NCBI GenBank assembly: GCA_019096155.1
Contig: JAHCVI010000006.1
Span: 1,674,001-1,738,000, forward strand
DNA from: Staphylotrichum longicolle
Taxonomy: Eukaryota; Ascomycota; Sordariomycetes; Sordariales; Chaetomiaceae
Reading direction: 5' to 3'
DNA length: 64,000 bases
Below, piece after piece: positions 1-11,014 of this stretch (positions are counted from its first letter, which is position 1; every line of letters begins with the position of its first letter). Under the pieces are notes generated by a model. That model did not search any database and was not told where the DNA came from. It worked only from the letters and a program-made list of their open reading frames with translations. The position numbers were made by a program, and so were the translations under genes.

Positions 1-224
1 TTGTCAGCGAAACCAAGGGAGATGTCGCGTCCCGCGGGCCGAGAGCACACCTCCTTGGCTGCGCGACAGCGCAGATCTTCGGCCTTCTAATCTCTCAGAG
101 ACGGCTCCTTCGAGACTGATCTTGAAGGCAGAAATCTCAACCCTCAATATCTCTTCACAACGTTGGTTCGCACGAATACCTCGCTTGTTGGTTCCCCTCG
201 CCACTGCTCAACATCTACTGAACA

Positions 225-2222
225 TTACCAAGGATAGAACATATTGGACCTCCTCGTTGGGTCCTCCTCTGGGTCATAGTAGAAAGCATCCTGTGGGGGC
301 TTCTGCTCCTTGATCAAGTCCCATGCTTTGGATCCCTCGCCCAAGTAAACCTCCATAGAATCTATGATATCCACGATATCGTTGTCTTCGGAAAAGAATC
401 TTCGCAGTGCGTCACAATATGGAGTAGGTTCCTCCACGTCGCCGGCCTCCAGATCCCAGTCCTCGAACCATTCAAGAGGGTCATCGCCGTAGGCCGTTTC
501 GCCGGAACGTGATGTGAACTTCCAATACTTTGTTGCGTGGCCCTTTGGGTGTGAGTCGGGCACTTGGTAGCAGTAGATGTGGGAGGGGGGTGGATCCTCA
601 TCATCCTCTTCTTCGTTCGTGTTGAAAAAACGAGCCCACATCCACTTTGGCGCTGCCCGAAAGCGCTTGGCAACGCTGTCCTCCGACGAAATCGAATCTG
701 CGTCACTGCCCGAGTCGCTGGAGTCAGAATAAGGAAAGCGATGAGCAGTGGCAATCTCTTTGTCAGAGTCTCCTTCCATGTCCTTGCGGAGCGCGGTGTC
801 GCAATAGTCGGCCTCCCAGCCTTTCCAGTCTTTGTCAAAGGGGCAGCAAAAGCGATCTTTGGCTGGTTCCTCTCCATTGATGAACCGAACGAGTGCACGT
901 TCGCAGTGGAGGTAGGAAGTATGATCCACAACCTGCAAGGTGTCCAATTGGAGTGGAGTGAGCTGTCCCAAACGTTGAATCAGCTTGGCCTTGACGGTGA
1001 TCGTCTCGAGATAGACATGACGAAGCGAACTTGCGTTGGCCTCAATGATGTGGAAAAGGGCATCCGTGGAACACCTCACGGCAACCAAGCTCAGGGACCG
1101 CAAGGTGCACACAGGAGACTCGACAAGCGCAGGGCCAAGGATGGCCTTATCCATGATACCCAGGGTCGCGTTAGGAGCGGCATGCTCCACGCACAGTCTG
1201 AGATGGCGAAGGGTGGGAGCGGCGCGGGCGCAAGCAGCCTCAAGGTGGTCAACCGAGATCTCCAGCCCGAGTGGACCAGGTGTTAGACAGAGTTCCATCG
1301 ACTCGAGCCCTTCAAATGCTGCGGCAGGGAAGGAACGCAGGTAACTGAAGCCGGGAAACTCATCGGCCCAGCGTAGTCGGGTAACCGTGGACGCCGGGCG
1401 ACCCATGGTAGGGGCGAGAAACAGCACGAGGCCGTCGTTTGTCTGGGCCAACTGAGATGAGAGACGAGACAAGTTCATGGACTGAAACCGCTGGAACAAC
1501 CCGGTCGTCATTGGGTATCTGGAGTCCGGATTGATGACGCGGGTGGTCGTCATGGGTCGCGAGACGAAGGTGTGAAGGTTGGGGAGCATGCCGATGGCAG
1601 CCTCAAACACGTCGCGAAACCCTTGGACTGCGGTCTGGCGCGCGACTTCAATATCGGCGGCCTCGGTGAAATTATCCGAAAATACCGGAACATTGGCCAT
1701 CCAAAAGCACTCTTTTGCTTGGTCGTGGAGATAGCTGCAGATAGCTGCCGTGTCATCTTCATTTTTGGGCGCCGGGAAGAACTGGTGGGTGATGCGGTCG
1801 AACAAGTCAGCATCCCAAGATATCTCGAGCCATTCGACTTCGTGAACGTGCAAAGCCAGATGAGGGCTGTGGTAAGTTGACAGAAAAGCTTCGCGGTCGA
1901 CGTTCAGCTTGGAGATGGCGATGCGATAGAAGAGTCGAGTCGCTGCGACTTCGCTGAGGGCGCGGCAACTGAGACGGAGGGCTCTCACGTCGTCCTGGGA
2001 GAGCTTTTCGTCCCACACAATCATGTGCAAGATGTCAAAGGGAAGCGAAGCCAACTCGGCCCGCGCCGGCTCCACGATGGAGCTTTGCATCATGGGCCGA
2101 TCGTTGACGTTGTCTGCGGGGTTGACAGAGTTGCTGGGAGTGCTGTTGGGCTTCGATGAGTTGTTGCTGGGCAGGTCGCTGTCGCGCGAGCCCATTTCTT
2201 CCATGGCTGGCCTTGTTCTCAT
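225..2222 (-). CDS. F-box-like protein, single exon
   Basis: An intronless 665-residue frame with an ATG at 2222. After a Ser/Asn/Pro-rich leader of about 50 residues comes an F-box-like segment (residues about 55-95: ELASLPFDILHMIVWDE, then LRLSCRALSEVAATRLFYRI), the usual SKP1-binding position in fungal F-box proteins. The middle (about 280-460) holds leucine-rich stretches such as SLSLVAVRC that resemble irregular LRR-like substrate modules. The C-terminal third is acidic and Asp/Ser-rich and ends in a region with many Trp and Tyr residues. By family knowledge it would be the substrate receptor of an SCF ubiquitin ligase; the substrate cannot be inferred. No frame breaks are seen. The F-box assignment is fairly sure, anything more specific is not. 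Confidence 0.75.
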   Translation of the reverse strand: MRTRPAMEEMGSRDSDLPSNNSSKPNSTPSNSVNPADNVNDRPMMQSSIVEPARAELASLPFDILHMIVWDEKLSQDDVRALRLSCRALSEVAATRLFYRIAISKLNVDREAFLSTYHSPHLALHVHEVEWLEISWDADLFDRITHQFFPAPKNEDDTAAICSYLHDQAKECFWMANVPVFSDNFTEAADIEVARQTAVQGFRDVFEAAIGMLPNLHTFVSRPMTTTRVINPDSRYPMTTGLFQRFQSMNLSRLSSQLAQTNDGLVLFLAPTMGRPASTVTRLRWADEFPGFSYLRSFPAAAFEGLESMELCLTPGPLGLEISVDHLEAACARAAPTLRHLRLCVEHAAPNATLGIMDKAILGPALVESPVCTLRSLSLVAVRCSTDALFHIIEANASSLRHVYLETITVKAKLIQRLGQLTPLQLDTLQVVDHTSYLHCERALVRFINGEEPAKDRFCCPFDKDWKGWEADYCDTALRKDMEGDSDKEIATAHRFPYSDSSDSGSDADSISSEDSVAKRFRAAPKWMWARFFNTNEEEDDEDPPPSHIYCYQVPDSHPKGHATKYWKFTSRSGETAYGDDPLEWFEDWDLEAGDVEEPTPYCDALRRFFSEDNDIVDIIDSMEVYLGEGSKAWDLIKEQKPPQDAFYYDPEEDPTRRSNMFYPW

Positions 2223-3397
2223 CTGTCAAACGAGGAATCAGGGTTAGAAAAGGTATGATCAACAAACTCAGTCGGGTCCAGTCACTACTCACCCACTGCA
2301 CCATGAAATGATGATGTTTGTGTTGATGAAATCCAGTGGGCAAGAGGGAGTTTTGGTGGCTGCTAGGGAGCCGCCAGGCAGCCCCGCTGGTTGTCTGGGT
2401 CGATTTGTCGTCCCAACATCCTACACAAGCATTGAGAAAAGGATGTTAACCCTTATTTTGAACACAACGAGCAGTTGGTCCATGTCTAGAGTGAAGTAGG
2501 TAGCAAGCAGCTTTCCCTTGAGATATGAAGTTTGCCCTCAGCAGGTGCATAATATCAGAAACATTATGGCTTGGGGCTCATTTTGAAGACGGAAGTCATG
2601 AGAAGAAGGCTCCCAAACCCACACGTCTTTACGCAGACTGGATTAGAAACATGAGTCACACTACGGTAAATCCTTCATAAAATTCAGTATGTTGGGACAC
2701 TGCGAAGATGTCGCTCTTGGATTCGCACCAAGCCGAACAGGAACGCTTCAACTGGTTGAGATTTCCTGCATCAAGAACGTCATGCATCTTTAGTTCTTGA
2801 CGGAACAATACATACAAAGCCCAATCTTTTGAAGAACTAGCGGCTTCACGGTAACAATGTGGCCTTGCCGAAATGCATGCGACTGGCGGTCATTGGTGCC
2901 ATCTATTGTTGCAGCCTCTTTGACCACAGGAACCGCGCCTGTGATGTACGGTTCCGGGGGATGCTGTTTCCTTGTATTTCCTAGTCTGGTAAGCTACCGT
3001 TGATGAAGTTTCAGCAGTGTTCTGTGATTGGCGCGGGTGGGATTTATGGTATATTGCTGTTGTGGTAACCTCTTCTGGCCCCAACATGCGCTCCAGTCCC
3101 GGTTCCTGGTTCCGGTCCATGCCTCCGGGACGCCTTGGAATTGGAGAAAGGGGTCTCGGCTATACACGACACGGCGGTCTGCAAGGGAACGCGGGCCGGG
3201 CTACACACCTCTACCAGCGACCGGGAAGCAATCCGGCATTGATCTTATTGCATTCGCCCAAAGAGGCAAGACCGTTGTCTCAAAGGGTTATAAACAGGCT
3301 CCTTGAACACAGCTCAGTGTTAAGGACCTGGCCTGACTGTCTTTGTATCTTGTGGCCAGTCAAGCCAAGATCCTGACCCCTTTTTGACTTGTCCCAG
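2223..3397. other. Intergenic region between F-box and GH43 genes
   Basis: About 1.2 kb without a convincing gene. It must hold the promoters of both divergent neighbours (F-box leftwards, GH43 rightwards). Small frames on both strands lack domains and codon-like composition. One CCGGGG at about 2955 fits a loose CreA-type consensus, but a single match has no weight. Nothing else is seen. Confidence 0.5.
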
Positions 3398-4739
3398 ATG
3401 CTGTCCAACAAGCTGACCGCCGCCGTCGGCACACTGCTTGGCTTTGCCGCCTCCGTGTGCGCCGACAACCCCATCATCCAGACAATCTACACTGCAGACC
3501 CGGCTCCCTACGTATGGAACAACACTGTGTGGCTGTTTGCGGACCACGACGAAAATGGCTCCAAGACGTACAACATGAAGGACTGGCGGCTGTTCTCGTC
3601 AACCGACATGGTCAACTGGCGTGACTGGGGCGTCGTCATGAGCCTGAAAACCTTCAGCTGGGCGAGGGCCGATGCCTGGGCTGGTCAAGTCGTGGCGCGC
3701 AATGGGAAGTTCTACTACTACGTGCCAATGACTCGCAACGGCGCCTCTTATGGTATTGGCGTCGGTGTTAGCGACACTATCACGGGCCCGTATAAAGATG
3801 CGCTGGGAAAGCCCCTCGTTGCCAACGGCGCCATCGATCCGACTGTATGGATTGACGACAACGGCCAAGCCTACCTCTACTGGGGCAACCCGAACCTGTA
3901 CTGGATCAAGCTCAACAACGACATGATCTCATACAGCGGCAGCATCAACAACGCGGAAATGTCATCCTTCCAGGGCCACTTCGCCGAGGGCCCGTGGGTC
4001 TACAAGCGCAACAGCACCTACTACCTCGTCTACGCGGGCCACTGCTGCCCTGAAGACATCCGCTACTCAACCGCATCCGGCCCCACCGGTCCGTGGACCT
4101 ACCGCGGCCAAGTCATGGCCACCCAGGGCGCCTCCTTCACCAACCACCCGGGCATCATCGACTACAAGGGCGGGTCCTACTTCTTCTACCACAACGGCGC
4201 CCTCCCCGGCGGCAGCGGCTACACGCGGTCCATCGCCGTGGAAAAGTTCACGTACGGCAGCGACGGCAGCATCCCCAACATGAAGATGACGACGGCCGGC
4301 GCGCCGCAGATCGAGCCGCTGAACCCGTACGCACAGGTCGAAGCCGAGACCATCGCCTTCTCCAGCGGGGTGACGACCGCGGCGAGCAACGACGGCGGGA
4401 TCTACGTCACGAGCATCAACAACGGCGACTACATCAAGGTCAAGGGTGTCGACTTTGGTGCCGCCCCGGGTGCGACGTCTGTTAGCTTGAGGGTTGCGGC
4501 GGCGAGTGGCGGGGGCAAGATCGAGCTACGTTAGGAAGTCTGACGGGGACGCTCGTGGCTACTTGCACTGTGGATGCGACGGGAGGCGCAGCGACATGGA
4601 AGCGGTCGTGTGCCCGCTGTCGGGACAGGCTACGGGGCAGCAGGACCTGTTCTTCAAGTTTGTCGGCAGCGGTGGTCAGGATTTGTTCAACTTCAACTGG
4701 TGGCAGTTCAACAAGGGCGGGGCAGCCGCTGCCAAGTAG
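3398..4739 (+). pseudogene. Secreted GH43 arabinosidase/xylosidase with frame-broken CBM6
   Basis: The ATG at 3398 opens a typical signal peptide (MLSNKLTAAVGTLLGFAASV, then CADN). The mature part is a five-bladed GH43 glycosidase: an Asp in YTADPAPYVW as catalytic base, the IDPTVW motif around residue 150, and FAEGPWVY with the likely catalytic Glu. The family hydrolyses arabinan or xylan side chains outside the cell. From about residue 310 a CBM6-like module starts (QVEAETIAFSSG, NGDYIKVKGVDFG). The first frame stops at 4532-4534. The CBM6 continues in the next frame (LGSLTGTLVATCTVD) and, after about 4601-4606, in a third frame ending at the TAG at 4737 (DLFNFNWWQF). Each change equals loss of one base. 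The catalytic domain is intact, so an enzyme with a shortened CBM could still be made. Whether the breaks are real or sequence errors is open. Confidence 0.8.
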
Positions 4740-5029
4740 GATTGCTGTGCGAGAACAGCCCCTTTCTGGGTCCTCTTTGTGTTCCTTTCTGTTTTCTTTT
4801 GTTCTTGTTCTTCCCCAGCTGCGGAGTGGAGGACCCAGCTGGGCGCCGATTCCAGAGTTCTCAAAAGTAAGTCAAAGGCGCAGACGCAACTGCCATAGGT
4901 TCTGTTTTGGAGATGCAGACTTTGCAATCTCGGTTCATTAAGAGAGATGTTGTTTTGCAGGGGACAGATGCTTTCCCGTGCCACTCTCACATGATGACTT
5001 GCATATTAGCTGTACCTCGAGTACAGAGA

Positions 5030-6485
5030 CTAGTCTGTACAACCTTTGGAACAGGATGTTACTTTATCATAACTGGATGAACCCGTTTCTTCCGCTGCTG
5101 AACGTTCTCCGGTGCGGCCGGCTCTAGGAATGCTGGAGATCCAAGACGCCAATGGCGTCGCGGCAGAGATGCGTTTCTTGGGCTCGAGAGCAACCATGTC
5201 GAGCAGCAAACGCCGGAGCTCACCTTGTTGTAGCGGAGAAAGGTACGGTGTCAATTCGGCGATGCGGTCTTCAAAAGACTCTGTCGATAGGCTCCCGTCG
5301 AACCACCAGTCCGGCTCGGGCGTCGGGACGGGCGGTTTTCTTGGGTCGAATTGACCGTACAGAGAATGGCGCCAGTCGAATCTGCCTTTCCAGCTGCTGG
5401 GCAGCGGGCCGTGCCACTGGACCACAAAACCAATGAGTGCAAAGAGGATTTCGATGCCGACTTGGAACATGGCGCCGGTGTCGGTGTAGATGTAAAAAAA
5501 AGAGAGCTGCAAGCTGCCAGACGTCGGACTTGGTCGAAGCCGGATAACCAAAGATAACCTCTGCCGGGAACCATATAAGGGGGCACTCCAAGGTGAGAGG
5601 GGGGTTATCGGATGGAAAAGCGCAACCAAGGTTGGTGATTTGGATGGTGATCTGTGTTGTCCATGTCGAGAAATCGAGACCGGAGAAGGGAGCGGTCGCA
5701 ACAATCTTCGTTGGGCCGTGTCTGGAGTGCGGTCCCGGGCCCTTGCGCAGCCGAAGACGCTGATTGGTAACAGGCCCTAAAAGCTGGACTATCTGATTTT
5801 CAGACATGGAGTCTATGGCTGGCAATCTGAAGACAATATTCGGATGCGTGAGGTCTGCAAAGGCTGTTAGCTTCGTAGGCTCGACTGGTTTTTCAGAATG
5901 ATAGATGTGATTACCTCCGTGGCAGACGCCATGCGAGTGGAGAAACGTGACAGCACTTGCAAGTTGCTGGCAGACGTGATGTCGTTGAGCCGGAGTCAAG
6001 GTGTGGGCGACGTCCCTGTTCTCCAGACTTGGACCATAGAATGGGAAGACGAGGCAGCAGTGTCGGCCGTTGGGACCAGAGATAGTGAATGAATCCTCGA
6101 GGATGGGAATGTTTGGGTGGCTAGCCCTGCCGACTTGGCCGAGACGTCCCAAAATGTTGATCTCGTGGTCCGCACGTTCGTCGCCGACAGTGTGGACTTC
6201 GAAAATTTTTAGGACGTGGAATAAATAACGCGACCCGGCAGACTCTTTGCGCTGCAGTTTAACCAGCCAGTGAGTGGAGAACTCGTCATGTCCAAGCTTG
6301 TGAACGACGGTGTAGGTATCATCACGATTCGGAATAGTGTCGCCAATGTCCACCGGATGGTAGCCACCGGGCTCGTAGACCTCGACGTCCTCAATATCCT
6401 GCATGACCATGAAACTGGTGTGCTGATAGCGCCTGGGAACGTGGAGGTCGACTGGCGGCGGCTCAAGGGGGGGGACTTTTGCCAT
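5030..6485 (-). CDS. SRPK-like protein kinase, degenerate and frame-broken
   Basis: The ATG is at 6485 and exon 1 is 5915-6485. An intron at 5855-5914 (GTAATC...TTGCAG) joins VCHG to DLTHPN, rebuilding an HGDL-type catalytic loop. The N-terminus has the fungal SRPK hallmark EPGGYHPVDIGDTI. The glycine-rich loop is poor (LGHDEFSTHW instead of GHGGFSTVW), a VAIK-type Lys is present (HVLKIF), and the metal-binding DFG position reads NLG (IQITNLGCAF). SDVWQLAAL marks the F-helix. At the eight-base A/T run 5494-5501 the frame changes. The remaining lobe (FQVGIEILFALIG to LEPKKRISA) continues in another frame to 5030. Family members phosphorylate SR-rich splicing factors, but the altered loop and the Asn at the metal site suggest weak or no catalysis. 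A pseudokinase or decaying paralogue is the best reading. Confidence 0.7.
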
Positions 6486-6539
6486 GGTAGTATCTCGGTC
6501 CGTGAGTCGAAAGGTGTAGATGTGGTGTTGAAGTGTCTG

Positions 6540-6877
6540 GGAAGAGTCGTTGACAAGGCGAGAGACGTCCTCTACAGGGCGGAAAATGCGTTGCCAAGAG
6601 GGAAATGTCGTGGCTAAGGCGCAAGACGCGGTCTGGAGCGCGGGAGGTGTCGTTGCAAAGGCGGGAGGTGTCGTTGCAAAGGCGAGAGACGTCCTCTAGA
6701 GGGCGGGAAACGCGTTGCCAAGAGGGAAATGTCGTCGCTAAGGCGGGAGACGTGGTCTGGAGCGCGGGAGGCGTCGTTGCAAAAAGCGGGAGGTGTCGTT
6801 GCAAAGGCGGGATAAGTCTTTGCGAAGGCGGGATAAGTCTTTGGGGAGGCGGGAGACGTCGTTTAGAAGGCTGAGAA
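6540..6877. repeat. 21-bp minisatellite upstream of the kinase gene
   Basis: About 16 imperfect units of 21 bp, best seen as CGGGAGGTGTCGTTGCAAAG starting at 6641 and 6662 and later as GGATAAGTCTTTG copies near 6805-6845. A higher-order duplication of about 124 bp is visible (GGCGAGAGACGTCCTCTA at 6557 and GGCGAGAGACGTCCTCTAGA at 6681). One unit near 6775 is 22 bp and shifts the phase. Because 21 is a multiple of three, both strands stay open and encode artificial seven-residue repeats. These small frames are not called as genes. The array begins about 55 bp upstream of the kinase ATG, so it lies in its promoter or 5' leader. Confidence 0.85.
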
Positions 6878-7832
6878 CGGAGAAGTGTGGGCGACAAGAT
6901 GTGTGGGAGTGTAGGTGGGACTGCGGGAGCCCGGGAGCGCGGGAATCTCGAGTCTTCCGAAAGGTGTTGTCAATTGCTCCCGTCGTGGTGCATCCATTGC
7001 CCTCCTGGACAGGATTACATCATTTACACGCACAGTTTTGAAGTTCCAGGGCAAGCTACCAAAGGAATGAGCAGATAGAATAACGTGGTTTAAGTGCCGA
7101 CCATCGGCTTGAGGGTTGACAGGCGATGTTGCAAGCCGCAAGATTCGTTGTGGGTAGAGAGAAACTTGGAATGCGCGCAGACTTGAAATTAGAGGAGCGG
7201 TGCAGTGCAGTCGCTAGAAACTGGTTGATCCGGAGGGAATGGCTATGAGGAATGAAAAGTGAATTAAACCTACCTTAGCGATGAAAAAGGAAGCTTGAGA
7301 CATAAAAAATGATTAAACGACGAGAAAGATATAGTGAATGAGAAATGATGGAGGAAAAAAGAAACAGGAGGACCTGTGGAACACTGACCTTGATAAACGA
7401 AAGAGAGGGAAGAAGGAAAAATGAGCGTTGGTGAAAGATGACAGATGAGAATGATAGTAAATGAAGGGAAATGATGAAAAGGAAGAAAACAAACAGTTCA
7501 TGGATTATGAACACGAATGAAAGAAAGGAAATAAGTTACCAAATCCATGAACAGATTGCTTGTTGGGGGCGACCGGAATATCTCAGTTCTCCCGACGATT
7601 TAAGGATATCTGTTCGGCTGCATTGCAGCAACTGCCAGCATGTTGTTGCCCTCATGGGACTGTCGACCCTGGAAAACCCGCTGTATTTCTGGTGTCGTAC
7701 CTGCGTCCCTGCCCTGTTCATCCACCCTTAAGTCTCCCCGTGCAACCATCACAACGGCCCAGAGCAACGAACTTCCGCGAGACGCCATACGTGACAAACT
7801 ACCCTTCGACCGCATCCCACTCCTCTGCTTTC
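6878..7832. other. Intergenic region with purine-rich tract
   Basis: No gene supported. From about 7180 to 7530 the + strand is strongly A/G-rich (many GAAA, GATGA and AGGAA words) and AT-richer than its surroundings, which explains the long Ser/Phe/Leu-rich antisense frames there. The remainder is plain upstream or downstream sequence of the kinase and methyltransferase genes. Confidence 0.5.
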
Positions 7833-8606
7833 TTACGCCTTCGGCGCGTCCGTCAACGGCACATACCGCACCCCAAACAGCTTCCTCTTGGTCACCTCCC
7901 CCTTCTCATCCTTATCCACACACCAAATATGCTGACTCCACCCCTCCACCTCGTCGTCAACCGGAATGAACATCCTCCCCGGCGCCTTCAACTGCTGCAG
8001 CAGCGCGTCATGCACCTCGGCCGCGGCGGCGCCCACGTGGATCGCATCCCACTTCTCCGCCTCCTCGCCCTCCTCCACCCCCCCCTTCCTCCCATCCCCG
8101 ACCCGGAACTTGGCCCGCCCGCTCTCGAGAAACGCCCTGCCCTCGGCCGACTTGCCCATGTTGCGCTCGCCCAGGTCGCGCAGCGGCGCGATGTGCTCGA
8201 TCCCGACCACCGTGCCCTCCGGGCCGACCAGCTCGGCCATGACGTGCGTGAGGTAGCCGGAGCCGGAGCCAATGTCGAGCACGCGGCGGCGCGGGTGGGT
8301 CTCGGACGGGGTGAGGAAGGGGAGCAGGTGCTCGACGGCCGAGGCGTGCATGTGCGGGGCCGAGATGGTGGCGGCGTGGCCGATGGGCTGGGGGGAGTCG
8401 TCGTAGGCGAAGGAGGGGGCGTAGTGGCCGCGGTCGACCTGGGGGCGTATTAGTCCTAGTCCAGGGGCTTTGAAAACTAAGGGAAGGGTGGTTGGGGACG
8501 GTACCTTGAGGAAGGCTTCTTTGACCTGCGGGTGGGTGATGAGCTTGTTGCGCCAGAGATTCTCAATCAGGTCCCTGTTGGACGCGCCCGAACTGCGCCA
8601 GGCCAT
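7833..8606 (-). CDS. Protein-L-isoaspartate O-methyltransferase
   Basis: Two exons (8505-8606 and 7833-8438) around a 66-bp intron (GTACCG...CCCCAG) give about 235 residues, the usual size. The start is the ATG at 8606 (MAWRSSGASN), because the open frame upstream has only a TTG. The signature DRGHYAP, then SAPHMHASAVEHL, and the SAM-binding motif I VLDIGSGSGYLT identify PCMT (EC 2.1.1.77). It methylates isoaspartyl residues of aged proteins in the cytosol so that they return to normal aspartate. The intron has no in-frame stop and its length is a multiple of three, so an intron-retaining form would stay open with 22 extra residues. No defects are seen. Confidence 0.92.
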   Translation of the reverse strand: MAWRSSGASNRDLIENLWRNKLITHPQVKEAFLKVPSPTTLPLVFKAPGLGLIRPQVDRGHYAPSFAYDDSPQPIGHAATISAPHMHASAVEHLLPFLTPSETHPRRRVLDIGSGSGYLTHVMAELVGPEGTVVGIEHIAPLRDLGERNMGKSAEGRAFLESGRAKFRVGDGRKGGVEEGEEAEKWDAIHVGAAAAEVHDALLQQLKAPGRMFIPVDDEVEGWSQHIWCVDKDEKGEVTKRKLFGVRYVPLTDAPKA

Positions 8607-9357
8607 GTTGATGTTGGAGCGGTAGGGGACCGGGGAGGGGGTGTAAAGGATGGGGGTGGACAGGAGGGCCGGGCTGGAGATGCTGCAGAGACGGGACAAC
8701 GGGAGGGTTCCCAGGATTAGTGGGAATAGTAGCTTGCGGTTCGCCAGTGTTGAGGATATCGGCAACCGTGTTTGAGTTGCAGGATGTTCAGCCCATGAGA
8801 GATTACCTCACTTCGGGATGGGTGGTTGGTGAAACTCTAGAGTTGTGGGCGACACTGTGACTGTTGCGAGGTTGGGGCAATAGCACGCCGATACAACGTC
8901 GGGAGGTGTGAGGGCCCTCGACGATCATAAACAGTTGGGTCTTTGTGATGGTGGGTTGACGTTGGATGTGATGTAATGGCACGCTCCGGCAACCATCAAA
9001 GGCGGGATTGGCTGATGAGGGTGACCATCAATTGCCCCGCATCCGCCCCTCTCAGTCTCACTGCGCTCCCGTATGTACTTTGTCAGGTAGGAATGTTCCT
9101 ATCGGCAGCACTGACTCCAGGACCAGACTCTGTTGAATATGAAAATGAAGACACAGCAAGCTGCACATATGAGTCACAGCAGACGCTCAAAAAGAAAGCC
9201 ATCACATTAGGGTATGGAAATATAAAATCTGCTGTATAGCTTGCGATGTGAGTGATGTGAAACACGACCCGAACACTCGATGCCACCCCGAGTTGAATAC
9301 CATAAAACGCCGACGCGTATACCTCGCGCTTGAAGACTGACAAAGCAAAACTATCCT
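8607..9357. other. Intergenic region, PCMT promoter side
   Basis: About 750 bp holding the upstream region of the methyltransferase gene and the 3' flank of the BSD2-like gene. No frame with domain support and no recognisable RNA gene were seen. Confidence 0.5.
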
Positions 9358-10493
9358 CTATACCACTCTCTCCGGGTTCTCCCCAGTGGCAATGACGGGA
9401 ATCCCCAACCCGCGGTCCGGGCTCTGAAGCACCAGCTGCTCGTGCCGCCGCACCCTCAGGTAGTCGCTAACTGCCCGAATCAAGATGAACCAGCCCACAA
9501 TCATGAGGAGATATGCCGCCCAGTCGCTGCCCGAGATTTCATCGCTGCCCGCATTCTGGCCGACCTCGTCTGGGTTGAAGTTGTGGGAGTTGGGATCGGA
9601 CGGGCTCACATATCCCTCGCCTTCCATGTGCGAGTGCATGCTGCCGGAGTTGGAGCCGGACGGCGCACTCTTCATATAGAAGCCGTACTGAATCAGCGTG
9701 ATGCCGAGGCCGGCGCGCGACCCGTTCTTGGCCGCGTGGGTCGAGTGCAGGAGGTACGTCAACAAGAAGCCGACGAGCTGGAAGGCCATCGAGATCATGG
9801 CGTTCCAGATGAAGCCGAAGAAGGATCCCACGGGTAAGCCATCGATGAAGACGTCGTCAGGGCCGCCCATACCGGGCGCGAGGATGGTCGTCTCCCAGTA
9901 AGGAGGGGCCTGGTCGGCTGCTGCTTGCTCGTATGACTGGAAAATGGTCAGAATCGGCCGCGAAAAGTGACAGGGGTATGTTAACCTACCGGAGGGAGCT
10001 CGTCCTTCTCATCACCACCCCGCTCTGGTTTGGCCGAGAGGTTCGAAAACACGCCGTCGGCCTGGATGCCGCTGCCGTAAACCCTCGATGTTGTCGGCGC
10101 TCCTCCTGCTGGCCTCTGCACCTGTGCTGATTGTCCCCCAACCGGTGCGGCTACGGCGCTTGCGTGCGCGGCCTCGTTGAATGATGGCGTCGAGTTGCCA
10201 CGCACGAGCCGCTGCCTGTCGTCTGCTTCATCGTCGCTGTCGTCGCCGTCGGCATCGAAGGCGTCGGCGAGGTCGGCGTTGACCGTGCCGGCACGTTCCC
10301 TCGAGGAAGCTCTGGAGCGGAATGATGGTGGTGGCGAGTTGGGAATCGGATGTGTCGGCCTTGGCAAGGGGGCTGTTGGTGTTTCGGGTTCGTCCACATC
10401 ATGGGCGTTCACCTGCGATACCGTCAGTGTCATGAAATCATCGTGGGAAGAAGTATCCGAAGTGAGTCGTACCCGCTCGTACCGGCCCGCCAT
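9358..10493 (-). CDS. bsd2: BSD2/NDFIP-type membrane adaptor of the Rsp5 ubiquitin ligase
   Basis: Three exons: a 21-nt first exon (10473-10493), 9990-10412 and 9358-9936, with introns 10413-10472 (60 bp, in frame) and 9937-9989. The product has about 340 residues. Splicing gives MAGRYERVNAHDVDEP, the normal start of fungal Bsd2. A Ser/Pro-rich cytosolic part carries a PY motif that forms only after splicing (ELPP joined to SYEQ) and a second one in APPYWE. Three hydrophobic helices follow (around VGSFFGFIWNAMISMAFQLV, HAAKNGSRAGLGITLIQYGF and WAAYLLMIVGWFILI). Family proteins sit in Golgi/endosome membranes and bring Rsp5/Nedd4 to metal transporters and other cargo. The GLGITLIQYGFYM block is a strong family mark. 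Intron 1 is inferred from the N-terminus and is less certain than intron 2. Confidence 0.88.
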
Positions 10494-11014
10494 CGTGGGC
10501 GCGCGGTGTGGGCGACACTGAAGAGCACTGCTGCTGGCCCCTCAAATGGTCGGCGATAAGGGAGGCCTAGGGCCGAAGATGCGAGTGTCGTCGGTGGATT
10601 GAAACGTCGAGCGTTGAATCGCAGCAAAAAAGAATCGAAGCGGGAGGACGAATAGGAAATGTCGTCGAAGGACGTCTACGAAACGGTGGAGAAGGAAAAG
10701 GAGCGAGGGCTCTGGCAGGAAGTGCGAGTGGTCAGGCGTGATTGATGATGAAGCAGCCAACAGGGTTTCCAAGGGCAGGTGATGGATGGTTCTGGCGCTC
10801 TCAGGCGCTGGTGGCGGACCGGACCAAGATTGCGTTGCGCCAAGACCAATGGCTGCCTCAAAAACGAAGGCCCACAAATTCCTGGTTGAGTGTTAGCGAC
10901 AGAGCGGCGCATTGACCAGCTGATCGGGGCGATCACTGGCCCGCTCCGATTGAAGCTCGGCATCAAAGAAATTCGGAAAGCTGCGCAACATCCCAAGAAA
11001 CGTCCGGCGCAACC

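Noticed and set aside
6463..6897. Heptad-repeat frames on both strands in the minisatellite
   Set aside because: They result from the 21-bp period, which keeps all frames open; the repeat shifts phase at a 22-bp unit.
7275..7514. Phe/Ser/Leu-rich antisense frames that look like membrane peptides
   Set aside because: Produced by a purine-rich tract; no domain and no conserved start context.
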